From: Aedoeadaptatus coxii
Lineage (GTDB): Bacteria; Bacillota; Clostridia; Tissierellales; Peptoniphilaceae
Assembly (NCBI RefSeq): GCF_903819215.1
Contig: NZ_CAIJCT010000016.1
Length of the DNA: 64,000 nt
Reading direction: 5' to 3' (one strand)
Below the pieces are notes generated by a model, which saw only the letters and a program-made list of their open reading frames with translations, made no database searches and had not been told where the DNA came from. The position numbers and the translations under genes were made by a program. How positions within the stretch are numbered: position 1 is the first letter of the stretch; each line of letters starts with the position of its first letter. Of the stretch, positions 34,255-42,324 are shown piece after piece.

Positions 34255-35460
34255 CTATTTCTTATTGAATTTCGGTCGCTTTTGCCAAAGATCGGAAAGT
34301 CTTTTTTCCGTCGCGTAGCCGAAGTAGCTAAGGCCGGGTCCCATATCGTCCCAGGCCCAGACGGAATTAGTTTTTCGGAATTTATAATCGCTTATGATTT
34401 TCACCAAGTTCATTTGATCGTTTTTAATGTAGTTGTAAATGGCGAAAAGATCTCGTTGTTTGTTTTTCCAGTGGCAGTGAGTATCTCGATCGATAAAGTG
34501 AACGGGAATGTCCAGGTCGAGGGCATCTAAATAGTACATATAAGGGGTTTCAAAGCCTAAATGGCAAAACATTTCCGTCGCTTCCGAAAACCGGGGCTTT
34601 ACGCTGAGCAAATAGACTTTTCTGGAAAATTCGTCGCGCTTCCATTGGGTTTCTACGACGCCGCGGTAGCCGATTTTTTTAAACAGAGGATCTACGAGAT
34701 TGACAAGTTCGGGGATCCATTTTTGTTTGCTGTAACCGGTTTTTCCAAAGGGAAGAGGATATTTTCGAATGGTTTCGGCGGTAAGGAAGCCTTTCAATTC
34801 CGAATCCTTTCCGTAGTATAAGTTGGCGGTGTATTCGTGATCTTCCGGCCCTTGTATCATGGTTTCGAGAAAGCACTTGTCGGTGCAGCCGTGGTGTTCC
34901 ATGGCGTGGAGTTTATCTAAAAGGGCGGATTCGTTCTTGATAAGGATGAAGTTTTCGCCGAATGTTTCCTTAAAAAAACGGGGATCGCTGCATTTTAAAA
35001 GGCAGGGATAGCCGAGGAGAAGGGGCACTTGGCGAAGGAGTTCGCCGTCCGTTAGGTTGACGCGTTCGGGAACTAAAATACCGGCGGATTCTGCGAGTTG
35101 ATGGATTGTTTGATCGTGAGAAAGCGTGCTCACCGCGCTTTTTTTCATGGGAAAGAGGTAATAGGGCTCAAGCTCCTCTATATGGCGATCGAAGAATCGT
35201 CGATAATCTTTTGTAGCGGCGAAGAGTACGGGTTTTTTCTCTAAGGATGCGGCGTAGTCCACTAATGTTTTCAAAAGTTGCCCTTCCTCACGGCATGAAG
35301 GCACTATAAGGGCTTCTTTCGTATATTTGCTCACGCCGTAAGGCGAGGGGCCGCCGTCCATGGTGGTAATATGGATTTTTCGCCTCCCTAAATTCCGTAT
35401 AATGGCGAGGCTTGCCGGGTTGTCCGTTCCCAAAATAACGGCGCGATGTTTGAATTCCAT
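34255..35460 (-). CDS. ATP-grasp-like protein with altered active site
   Basis: 401 residues. The N-terminal pre-ATP-grasp fold begins AVILGTDNPASLAIIRNLGRR; the ATP-grasp part has PCLLKCSDPRFF and a carboxylate-binding section. The segment YLLSVKPRFSEATEM sits where active members have E-x-N-P-R; both the Glu and the Asn appear replaced by Ser and Lys. It resembles the D-aspartate ligase / carboxylate-amine ligase group, but activity is doubtful. Single gene with its own terminator; AGGAGGT precedes the ATG. Confidence 0.7.
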   Translation of the reverse strand: MEFKHRAVILGTDNPASLAIIRNLGRRKIHITTMDGGPSPYGVSKYTKEALIVPSCREEGQLLKTLVDYAASLEKKPVLFAATKDYRRFFDRHIEELEPYYLFPMKKSAVSTLSHDQTIHQLAESAGILVPERVNLTDGELLRQVPLLLGYPCLLKCSDPRFFKETFGENFILIKNESALLDKLHAMEHHGCTDKCFLETMIQGPEDHEYTANLYYGKDSELKGFLTAETIRKYPLPFGKTGYSKQKWIPELVNLVDPLFKKIGYRGVVETQWKRDEFSRKVYLLSVKPRFSEATEMFCHLGFETPYMYYLDALDLDIPVHFIDRDTHCHWKNKQRDLFAIYNYIKNDQMNLVKIISDYKFRKTNSVWAWDDMGPGLSYFGYATEKRLSDLWQKRPKFNKK

Positions 35461-35621
35461 TGTGTACCTCCTCGATTTCCTTTCCTATTACTTATTATAA
35501 TATAGTTTTTACAATTTCAAAAAGAAAAAGGGATTGTTAAAATATGATTTTTCTGTTTGCTTCGGTGATTTTAGGATATAAATGGAAAGTAACATGATGA
35601 AACAATTTAGGAGGTATTACC

Positions 35622-36131
35622 ATGTCCAGAGAAAATATTACATTCGGCGGCGATGCTATTAACATTTTAGGTAACGAAATTAAAGTCGGCGACAAGGCAC
35701 CGGATTTTAAAGCGGTAAACAATGATTTAAGCCCCTTTGAATCCAAGGAATTAAACGGCAAGATTCGTATTTATTCCGTCGTTCCTTCCATCGACACCGG
35801 TGTATGTGCCCTTCAAACTGAAAACTTCAACGAAATGGCCACAGAACTTGGCGAAAATGTTCACGTCATTACCATTTCCAACGACCTTCCCTTTGCGCAA
35901 GCTCGTTTCGGCGCAGCAGAAGGTATCGACCGCGCGAAACTCGTCAGCGATTATCAAGTATGTGACTTCGGCGAAAAATACGGCTTCTTAATCGAAGGTC
36001 TCCGTCTTTTAACCCGCGGTATCGTCATCGTCGGCACAGACGACAAAGTAAAATACGTTGAATACGTACAAGAAGTGACCAACCACCCGGATTACGACAA
36101 GGCCCTTGCAGCGGTTAAAGAACTTCTTTAA
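35622..36131 (+). CDS. tpx: Thiol peroxidase Tpx
   Basis: 169-residue atypical 2-Cys peroxiredoxin. Peroxidatic Cys in VPSIDTGVCALQTENFN; resolving Cys in DYQVCDFGEKYG. It reduces peroxides with thioredoxin, useful for an anaerobe exposed to air. AGGAGGT ahead of the ATG. rlmH follows three bases later. Confidence 0.95.
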   Translation: MSRENITFGGDAINILGNEIKVGDKAPDFKAVNNDLSPFESKELNGKIRIYSVVPSIDTGVCALQTENFNEMATELGENVHVITISNDLPFAQARFGAAEGIDRAKLVSDYQVCDFGEKYGFLIEGLRLLTRGIVIVGTDDKVKYVEYVQEVTNHPDYDKALAAVKELL

Positions 36132-36134
36132 TTT

Positions 36135-36617
36135 ATGCTGAAAATTCGCGTGATTGCCCTGGGCAAGCTGAAAAGCCGGGAGCTCACGGCACTTTCCGAC
36201 GAATACGTGAAGCGGATCAGGCCTTATATTCCCATTGAAATTGTGGAGCTTAAGGACGAGCGGGCGCCGGAATCTCTTTCCGAAAAGGAAAAGGAGCAGG
36301 TGCTTGAAAAAGAGGCCGATCGCATTTTAGAAAATATACAACCGGGGGATCTTTGTATTCCGCTGGTGATCGAAGGTAAAACCATGGACTCGGTACGGTT
36401 TTCCGAGACATTATATGATATGATGGAAAGAGCCCAAGGCAAAGTTGTGTTTGTCATCGGGTCAAGTATGGGAATGAGTGAAAGGGTCAAGGCTCGTGGG
36501 GACATGAGATTATCGTTTTCGCCCATGACCATGCCACATACGCTAATGCGCCCCGTTCTGCTCGAGCAGATTTACAGGGCGAGTCGCATTCACAGCGGCC
36601 ATACGTATCACAAGTAG
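36135..36617 (+). CDS. rlmH: 23S rRNA pseudouridine-1915 N3-methyltransferase RlmH
   Basis: 160-residue SPOUT methyltransferase. The C-terminal knot has FVIGSSMGMSERVKARGDMRLSFS, then MTMPHTLMRPVLLEQIYRA and the invariant ending YHK. Methylates helix 69 of 23S rRNA on the assembled ribosome. No clear ribosome site of its own; probably coupled to tpx. Confidence 0.95.
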   Translation: MLKIRVIALGKLKSRELTALSDEYVKRIRPYIPIEIVELKDERAPESLSEKEKEQVLEKEADRILENIQPGDLCIPLVIEGKTMDSVRFSETLYDMMERAQGKVVFVIGSSMGMSERVKARGDMRLSFSPMTMPHTLMRPVLLEQIYRASRIHSGHTYHK

Positions 36618-36626
36618 GAGGTTATG

Positions 36627-36818
36627 ATGACTGAAAAAGACGTAAGACAAGAAAAAGCTGAATCCAGAAGAGAACAAGAAAATCAACACGAAAAAACTTC
36701 TCCCGCTTCCGATATCTACGGTAATATCGAAGGTAAAGATCCGGAAACCGGCGTTGAAATTCCGACGGATGAAGCCGTTGAAAGATCCATGGAATGGATG
36801 AACGAAAACGCAAAATAA
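36627..36818 (+). CDS. Small charged hypothetical protein
   Basis: 63 residues, very hydrophilic, beginning MTEKDVRQEKAESRREQE and containing IYGNIEGKDPETGVEIPTDEAVERS. I recognise no family. I prefer the second of two adjacent ATG codons (36627), five bases after AGGAGG. Ends just before a terminator, so it closes the tpx-rlmH unit. Confidence 0.6.
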   Translation: MTEKDVRQEKAESRREQENQHEKTSPASDIYGNIEGKDPETGVEIPTDEAVERSMEWMNENAK

Positions 36819-36828
36819 ATCGGGTAAG

Positions 36829-36861
36829 TAAAAAGGTACCGTCCGGCGGTACCTTTTCTTT
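36829..36861 (+). terminator. Terminator of the tpx-rlmH unit
   Basis: AAAAGGTACCG and CGGTACCTTTT form the stem, then CTTTT. Confidence 0.85.
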
Positions 36862-36881
36862 TGATACATAAAGGGGTGACT

Positions 36882-37424
36882 ATGGGCGAAAGGAAACGTC
36901 ATTTTTATTACTACACAAGTAAACGGCCGGACGGCGACGGCGTTTTTTCTCTTTCCGAGGAAAAGCTCGCCCATTTGGCGCCGGGGGACGGGCTTTGGCT
37001 CGTGGGCGATGAGGCCGCGTTTTTTATCGTCGAGGAGATTGTAGACGGCGCCCTGCGCTTAAAGCGGGAAGAGGCCGTCGGGCTGGAAGATTTCGGCGAA
37101 GAGGAATTCGGCACCGTATCGGAAGGAGACGGCTACCAACTCCCCGCCACACGCCAGGTCAATGCCCTCATGCCCATGGGCAGACCCCTCGCCATGGAAG
37201 TGGAACATAAGGGCGACGGCAGCGGGCCCGGTGAAATGGTCATCGAGCTTTACTCGAAAGAAGGCGACGGCTACATTAAGCGTTCCACCGACGACGATCT
37301 CGACGCCCTTATGGCCGATGCCTTTGAAACGCTGTTACGTCTGCAGTTGAAGACGCTGGAATCCACCGCCGAAATCGGTGAACTTTGGATCAAGTACTTA
37401 AAATACAAACAAGGGGGACGATAA
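36882..37424 (+). CDS. Hypothetical acidic protein
   Basis: 180 residues, soluble, rich in Asp, Glu and Gly, starting MGERKRHFYYYTSKRPDGDG. No family recognised. Start at ATG 36882 after AAAGGGGTGAC. One base separates it from the nitroreductase gene, and a small acidic gene follows that, so the three are likely one operon. Confidence 0.6.
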   Translation: MGERKRHFYYYTSKRPDGDGVFSLSEEKLAHLAPGDGLWLVGDEAAFFIVEEIVDGALRLKREEAVGLEDFGEEEFGTVSEGDGYQLPATRQVNALMPMGRPLAMEVEHKGDGSGPGEMVIELYSKEGDGYIKRSTDDDLDALMADAFETLLRLQLKTLESTAEIGELWIKYLKYKQGGR

Positions 37425-37425
37425 A

Positions 37426-38202
37426 ATGGACAAGTCCGTGTTTGAAACGGCGCTGAATCACCGCACCATTCGGGAATTTACAGAAGACAAAGTCGACGAA
37501 AAACTCATCGAGACGCTGAAAGAGGTGGCCAATCGCACGGCCACTTCCACGGGGATGCAGTCTTATTCTATTATTCGGATTGAAGATGAAAAGACGAGAA
37601 AGGCCATTGCCGAAATTGGCGGCCAGGAATACATTGCCCGGGCGCCGGAGCTTTGGATCTTCATCGTCGACGTGTACCGCAACAGCCGTATCGCCAGAGA
37701 ACAAGGGGTGGAACTTGCTGCCGAGCGGGATGCCGATCGCTTTTTCCAAGGCTTTACCGACGCCGCCTTGGCCGCGCAAAATGTGACATGCGCCATTGAA
37801 GCGGCGGGTCTGGGCGCGGTCTATTTAGGGAGCATTTTAAACGACGCGGAAGCTTTAATCGATCTTTTGGATTTGCCCGAGCTTACCTTCCCCGTAGTGG
37901 GTATCGGCTTCGGTAAGCCCAATCAATCGCCGCAGCTCAAGCCGAGAATGGATATGGAGCTTAAATTTTTCACCGATCGCTACCGTGAATTCGATCATTA
38001 CATGGACGTCATCGCCGATTACGACGAGGAAATGCAGACCTATTACGATTTGCGCGATGCCAATCGTCGAGTGGATTCTTTTTCAAAACAGGTGGTAACC
38101 CGCCTTGAAAATGCCAGCGTCAACCGAGCCAATCTCGCGAAAATTGCGGAAAAACAAGGATTTCATTTAATAGGTGAGGAGCAAGATCATGTTGAATCTT
38201 AA
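37426..38202 (+). CDS. NfsA-type nitroreductase / flavin oxidoreductase
   Basis: 258-residue FMN-dependent nitroreductase fold. N-terminal NHRTIREFTEDKVDEKLIETL, the FMN loop NRTATSTGMQSYSIIRI and AALAAQNVTCAIEAAGLGAVYLGSI fit the NfsA/FRP group, which transfer electrons from NADPH to nitro compounds or flavins. The last 14 bases overlap the next gene. Confidence 0.88.
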   Translation: MDKSVFETALNHRTIREFTEDKVDEKLIETLKEVANRTATSTGMQSYSIIRIEDEKTRKAIAEIGGQEYIARAPELWIFIVDVYRNSRIAREQGVELAAERDADRFFQGFTDAALAAQNVTCAIEAAGLGAVYLGSILNDAEALIDLLDLPELTFPVVGIGFGKPNQSPQLKPRMDMELKFFTDRYREFDHYMDVIADYDEEMQTYYDLRDANRRVDSFSKQVVTRLENASVNRANLAKIAEKQGFHLIGEEQDHVES

Positions 38203-38605
38203 AGAGGGAGAAAAAGAAGTCGCCGTCGAACTTTTGGAATACGAATATCCCCCGGGATGGGGCGCCGGTATGCCCTACGATACGGATTATATTATTTGCA
38301 AAATCCATGGAAGAGACGGAGATGATGAATTTGAGTTGGAAGACAGCTATTTCCGCTTTTCCGAAATCGAATCCATTTACGAAAATTGCGTCGAAATATT
38401 AGACGGCGAAAGCTACGGTTTCGAGGCGGTTATCGAAAATCCGGATTTAGGATTTTATGTGGAAATCGAAGAGGGCGATTTGGCGGTTCATTTTCAATTG
38501 GCGGGAGAGGATCTCTTTTCCGTCTGCGAACTGATGAATCCGGTGGAATTTCGGGAAATGGTCGACTCTATCGACGACGATCTCCGTTCCATCGCCCGTA
38601 TGTAA
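38189..38605 (+). CDS. Small acidic protein, possibly WapI-immunity-like
   Basis: 138-residue strongly acidic protein. VAVELLEYEYPPGWGAGMPYDTDYIICKI faintly resembles the start of WapI-type immunity proteins, but I would not assign it on this basis. No toxin gene is adjacent. Start at ATG 38189 after GTGAGGAG, inside the end of the nitroreductase gene. Confidence 0.5.
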   Translation: MLNLKEGEKEVAVELLEYEYPPGWGAGMPYDTDYIICKIHGRDGDDEFELEDSYFRFSEIESIYENCVEILDGESYGFEAVIENPDLGFYVEIEEGDLAVHFQLAGEDLFSVCELMNPVEFREMVDSIDDDLRSIARM

Positions 38606-38624
38606 GGAATCAATATATAAAGTA

Positions 38625-38653
38625 TTGACCGAGCCGCCCCTTCATGGGATAAT
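38625..38653 (+). promoter_or_regulatory. Strong promoter upstream of the MFS leader
   Basis: TTGACC (38625-38630), 17-base spacer, GATAAT (38648-38653). Transcription should begin near 38660, leaving a leader of about 170 bases before the MFS start codon. Confidence 0.8.
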
Positions 38654-38659
38654 GGAAAC

Positions 38660-38811
38660 AATCGACGGAGTGCGATGCCCACTACTCCTAGCTATAAGTT
38701 TTTACTTAGAGTTGTTTCTTACTTACTGTTGCTTACCAAATATCGGAAGGGCATACCGTCGAGACGACATGATGTCGCAGAAAAAGGTGACCAAGAGGTC
38801 ATCTTTTTTTG
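38660..38811 (+). ncRNA. Structured leader RNA with terminator (possible riboswitch)
   Basis: Base pairing by eye: TCGACGG (38662-38668) with CCGTCGA (38756-38762), then a 6-by-1 internal loop, then ATGCCC (38675-38680) with GGGCAT (38749-38754). Inside lie a hairpin around 38692-38709 and a roughly 40-base region. A small hairpin (CGAC/GTCG, 38765-38777) and a Rho-independent terminator (AAGGTGACC/GGTCATCTT plus seven T, 38782-38811) follow. This is the layout of a metabolite-sensing leader. It matched none of the riboswitch consensuses I could recall (guanidine, fluoride, preQ1, THF, purine, lysine, TPP, SAM, c-di-GMP). Confidence 0.5.
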
Positions 38812-38831
38812 TGACGATAAAAGGAGATTTT

Positions 38832-39986
38832 ATGAAACGCAGCCATTATATCACCGCCCTCGCCCTTTACATGACCTATTTCGTTCACGGCATCGGCGTG
38901 TCCATTCTTTCCCAGTATAAGGAATCCCTCGCATCGGCGTGGCAGGCGCCGGGTATCGCCACGGTATTACAAGTCATCGCCGCCCTCGGCTTGGGGCGAT
39001 TAGTAGCCCTTCCCATATCGGGCTATGTATCCGACCGATACGGGCGAAAAACATCGGGGCTGATCGGCGTTTTTTTCTACGCCCTGTACTTTTTCGGCAT
39101 TGCCGCTACGTCCTCGCCTAAAATGGCATACGGCCTCGCCGTCCTCGGCGGCATCGCCAATTCCTTTTTGGACACTTGCGTGACGCCGACGATTCTCGAA
39201 ATTTTCGGGGAAAAGGGCGGCACCGCCAATATGTTTACGAAATTTTCCATGTCCATCGGTCAATTTCTCCTGCCCTTTATGATCGGCGCAGCCACGACCA
39301 TGGCCTTTACCTATCGCGCCCTCTTTTATCTCATGGGCGGGCTCATCGCCTTGGACGGCATGGTCATCGCCTGCCTTCCATTCCCTAAAACGGAAAAAGG
39401 CACGGCCTACACCTCCGAGCCTTTTGTATTTAAAAAAGAGGCCCTTCCCGCTATATTAATGGGCTTTACCGCCACCGCCACCTTTATTCTTTGGCTCAAC
39501 TGCAATCAGGAATTAGGCGCCCTTTACGGCATGGCGGACCCGTCGAAAATTCAGTCGTTTTATGCCTTAGGCACCATTGTGGCGATTTTGGCCACGGCCT
39601 TTGTCGTGTTGAAAAAATGGAGTACGGAAGATGTGTTAGTTGCCTACCCCATGATGTCGCTTTTGGCCCTTGTCTTTATTTACTTTGTGAAAACGCCACT
39701 TGCCCTCTTGGTCGCGGGCTTTTTCATCGGTTACGGCGGCGCCGGCGGCGTGTTGCAATTAGTCGTCGCCGAAGCCAACAGCTATTATCCGGATCACAAG
39801 GGGAAAATTACGTCGGTAGTGATGATCGCATCATCCGTTGCCAATTACGCGGTTCTCGCCCTTGCGGGAAAGCTTACGGCTATGTCGGGAATCGATGCGC
39901 CGCGCTATGTGGTGTTATTTAATATGGCCATTACGCTGGCAAGTGTCCTCCTCGCCATGCAGTTGAAGCGCCAAAAAAAGGCATAA
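38832..39986 (+). CDS. Major facilitator superfamily transporter
   Basis: 384 residues, twelve predicted helices. The A-loop GYVSDRYGRKTSG is the MFS motif between helices 2 and 3. Substrate unknown. AAGGAG precedes ATG 38832. The frame stays open through the upstream leader back to 38625, but the terminator inside it and the clear ribosome site support the shorter protein. Confidence 0.88.
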   Translation: MKRSHYITALALYMTYFVHGIGVSILSQYKESLASAWQAPGIATVLQVIAALGLGRLVALPISGYVSDRYGRKTSGLIGVFFYALYFFGIAATSSPKMAYGLAVLGGIANSFLDTCVTPTILEIFGEKGGTANMFTKFSMSIGQFLLPFMIGAATTMAFTYRALFYLMGGLIALDGMVIACLPFPKTEKGTAYTSEPFVFKKEALPAILMGFTATATFILWLNCNQELGALYGMADPSKIQSFYALGTIVAILATAFVVLKKWSTEDVLVAYPMMSLLALVFIYFVKTPLALLVAGFFIGYGGAGGVLQLVVAEANSYYPDHKGKITSVVMIASSVANYAVLALAGKLTAMSGIDAPRYVVLFNMAITLASVLLAMQLKRQKKA

Positions 39987-40015
39987 AAAAATCTGCCGCA
40001 GCAGATTTCTTCTAT
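39984..40015. terminator. Bidirectional terminator, MFS gene and Fur-family gene
   Basis: AAATCTGC-CGCA-GCAGATTT. A seven-base T-run follows on the minus strand; on the plus strand the tail is CTTCT, so it is stronger for the Fur-family gene. Confidence 0.8.
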
Positions 40016-40419
40016 TTCTTATTTAAACAATCGGGGCAAATTCCCTCCAGTTGAAAACTGTGGCCCGTAATGGCGTAGCCCGTCGATTTTGCAATGTGAT
40101 CGTCTAAATCCTTTAGCGGGCAATTGTGAATGGGCGTAAACTTGCCGCATTTCGAGCAGACGATGTAGTGATTATGCTCGTGGCCGTGGTATTCGTAATA
40201 GGTTACATCTTCCTGTTGAACCGAGGCCTCCAACAGTCCGACTTCCGTCAGCTGATTTAAAATGCGGTAGACTGTGGAAAGGGAAGCGGTCGTCTCATCT
40301 TTTATAACCTTATAGACATCCAAGGCGCACATGGGAACGTGGGCGCCTTTTAAAGTGTCTAAAACCGCCAAACGCCCCTTCGTAGCTTTCAGGCCATATT
40401 GCCTTAAAATAGTTTCCAT
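40012..40419 (-). CDS. zur: Fur-family regulator, probably Zur
   Basis: 135-residue metalloregulator. DNA-binding helix ETTASLSTVYRILNQLTEVGLL; metal site HGHEHNHYIVCSKCGKF and structural zinc Cys pairs CSKC and CPDC. Start ATG 40419-40417 after AAAGGGGGT. It is divergent from a zinc ABC transporter, so zinc sensing is the likely role; Fur or PerR function cannot be excluded by sequence alone. Confidence 0.82.
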   Translation of the reverse strand: METILRQYGLKATKGRLAVLDTLKGAHVPMCALDVYKVIKDETTASLSTVYRILNQLTEVGLLEASVQQEDVTYYEYHGHEHNHYIVCSKCGKFTPIHNCPLKDLDDHIAKSTGYAITGHSFQLEGICPDCLNKK

Positions 40420-40503
40420 ACCATACCCCCTTTCCTCTATCATAGAGCAAGCGGATAAAAAAGAATAGTTTTTCAAAAAAATAATCAAAAAACCCTTTAA
40501 ATA

Positions 40504-40523
40504 AGAATCATTTCTGTTATACT
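40504..40523 (+). promoter_or_regulatory. Promoter and possible Zur operator for znuA
   Basis: Extended -10 TGTTATACT ends at 40523. The imperfect palindrome AGAATCATTTCT (40504-40515) overlaps its upstream edge; a half-site-like AACGATTT lies downstream near 40549. Consistent with zinc-dependent repression. Confidence 0.5.
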
Positions 40524-40564
40524 AAAAAAGTAAATAATAACGATTTCTATTTAGGAGGCATATA

Positions 40565-41650
40565 ATGAAATTCAGAAAAATTGCCATCGCCGTTTGCGCC
40601 TTGGCACTTTTAACGGCATGCGGCAGCAAACAAAACGCCAATGCCGATGCAAACTCCGCCAACAATAAAGTGGAAGCGGAAGATAAGACGGAAAACAAGA
40701 AAGAAAACGGATTAAACATCGTTACGTCCACTTATATTACCAGAGATTTGGCACAAGCTATCGCCGGCGATTCCGGAAAAGTAACCTGCTTGATTCCCAA
40801 GGGACAAGGGGTTCACGGCTTCGAACCTTCTCCTAAAGACATGAACATGTTAAAAGAAGCGGATCTCTTTATTTATAACGGCGCCGGTTTGGAATCCTGG
40901 GTCGACACCGTTAAAGACACCATGGGTGAAGACGGTGAAGTAGTGGAAGCATCGAAAGGCATCGAACTTTTAGCCGGCGGCCACCATCACCATCACGACG
41001 ACGGGGAAGAAGCCCACGAACACGATCACGACGCCGACAATCACGACCACGATCACGACGCCAACGCCAACGATCACAACCACGACGCGGCGGAACACGA
41101 TCATGACCACGATCACGACGCCGAAGAACACGATCACGATCACGGCGGAAAAGATCCCCACGTTTGGATGTCCGTTAAAAACGCAAAACAAATGGCACAA
41201 AACATTGCCGATGCTATGATCAAACAAGATCCGGGCAACAAGGCAACTTACGAAGCCAACCTTGCGGAACTTAACAAAAAGTTAGACGCTCTCGATACGT
41301 CCTTTAAAGATGCTCTTGCAAAAGCAAAAACCAAAGACATCGTCGTTAGCCACGAAGCTTACGGTTACCTTGCAAAAGATTACGGTTTACATCAAATCCC
41401 CATCGAAGGCATTAACTCCGAAAGCGAACCGGATCCCAAGGCCATGAAGGAAATCATCGAAACCATGAAGCAAAAAGGCATTAAATTTGTCTTTACCGAA
41501 CCTCATGAAGATGACAAAATCGCCCAAACCATCGCTTCCGAAACCGGGGCTCAAGTTAAAGAATTGGATCCCTTGGAATATGAAAGCGACAAAAACTATA
41601 TCGAACGTATGGAAAGCAACTTAAAGGTATTGGAGTCGGCACTGCAATGA
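40565..41650 (+). CDS. znuA: Zinc ABC transporter substrate-binding lipoprotein
   Basis: 361-residue cluster A-I solute-binding protein. Signal peptide with lipobox LLTAC (lipid on Cys20). A His/Asp/Glu-rich loop spans about residues 139-197, typical of ZnuA/AdcA and thought to collect zinc. Metal-site histidines are expected at GVHGFEPSP, DPHVWMS and VSHEAYGYL. The stop overlaps znuC. AGGAGG precedes the ATG. Confidence 0.95.
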   Translation: MKFRKIAIAVCALALLTACGSKQNANADANSANNKVEAEDKTENKKENGLNIVTSTYITRDLAQAIAGDSGKVTCLIPKGQGVHGFEPSPKDMNMLKEADLFIYNGAGLESWVDTVKDTMGEDGEVVEASKGIELLAGGHHHHHDDGEEAHEHDHDADNHDHDHDANANDHNHDAAEHDHDHDHDAEEHDHDHGGKDPHVWMSVKNAKQMAQNIADAMIKQDPGNKATYEANLAELNKKLDALDTSFKDALAKAKTKDIVVSHEAYGYLAKDYGLHQIPIEGINSESEPDPKAMKEIIETMKQKGIKFVFTEPHEDDKIAQTIASETGAQVKELDPLEYESDKNYIERMESNLKVLESALQ

Positions 41651-42324
41651 TGAACCTTTATCGTGTAGACGATGTGGCTTTTTCCTACGGGAAAAACCAA
41701 GTTTTAAAAGGAGTCAATCTCTCTGTTAATCAGGGAGATTTTCTCGCATTTATAGGAGCGAACGGATCGGGGAAATCCACGCTGATTAAATTGCTCCTGG
41801 GCATCGAAAAGCCCGGCAGCGGCACCATAACTTATAAAGGGGAAAGAGTAAGCGGACGCACGGATTTTTCCGGCGTAAGCTACGTGCCCCAGCTTATGGT
41901 ATCCAGTTACGACTTCCCCATTACGATTTTTGAGCTGGTGGGCCTCGGCCTTTACGGGAAAAAAATAAGCAAAGAAGAAAAGCGGGATCGCATCGACGAC
42001 GCCCTCGCTCTCGTCGGGCTGCAACATTTAGACGATCGCCTTTACGGCGCCCTTTCAGGGGGGCAAAGACAGAGAGTGCTTCTCGCCAAAGCCTTGATTT
42101 CGAGGCCGGACGTTTTAATTTTAGACGAGCCGACCACGGGAATCGATTTTAAATCGCGCAACGCACTTTACGAATTGCTCAACCATCTACACGACGAGCA
42201 CAAGATTACCATTTTGATGATCACCCACGAAATGCACCTGATCGAAAACTTGGTAGACGAGGTTTATACGCTGGAAGGCGGAATCTTGGAAAGGGGGATG
42301 GGCTATGGAAATCTTTCAATATGA
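41647..42324 (+). CDS. znuC: Zinc ABC transporter ATP-binding protein
   Basis: 225-residue ABC ATPase: Walker A IGANGSGKSTLIK, signature LSGGQRQRVLLAKA, Walker B VLILDEPTTGID. Start overlaps the znuA stop (ATGATGA). Forms the transporter with ZnuA and ZnuB. Confidence 0.95.
   Translation: MMNLYRVDDVAFSYGKNQVLKGVNLSVNQGDFLAFIGANGSGKSTLIKLLLGIEKPGSGTITYKGERVSGRTDFSGVSYVPQLMVSSYDFPITIFELVGLGLYGKKISKEEKRDRIDDALALVGLQHLDDRLYGALSGGQRQRVLLAKALISRPDVLILDEPTTGIDFKSRNALYELLNHLHDEHKITILMITHEMHLIENLVDEVYTLEGGILERGMGYGNLSI

Noticed and set aside
38625..38831. N-terminal extension of the MFS protein (frame open back to 38625)
   Set aside because: The region contains the promoter, a folded leader and a terminator, and a good ribosome site precedes ATG 38832. 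Openness of the frame is probably chance.
40980..41160. Repetitive DNA resembling short tandem repeats or a CRISPR-like pattern
   Set aside because: The repeats are His/Asp codons of the metal-binding loop of the zinc lipoprotein; there are no spacers of constant length.
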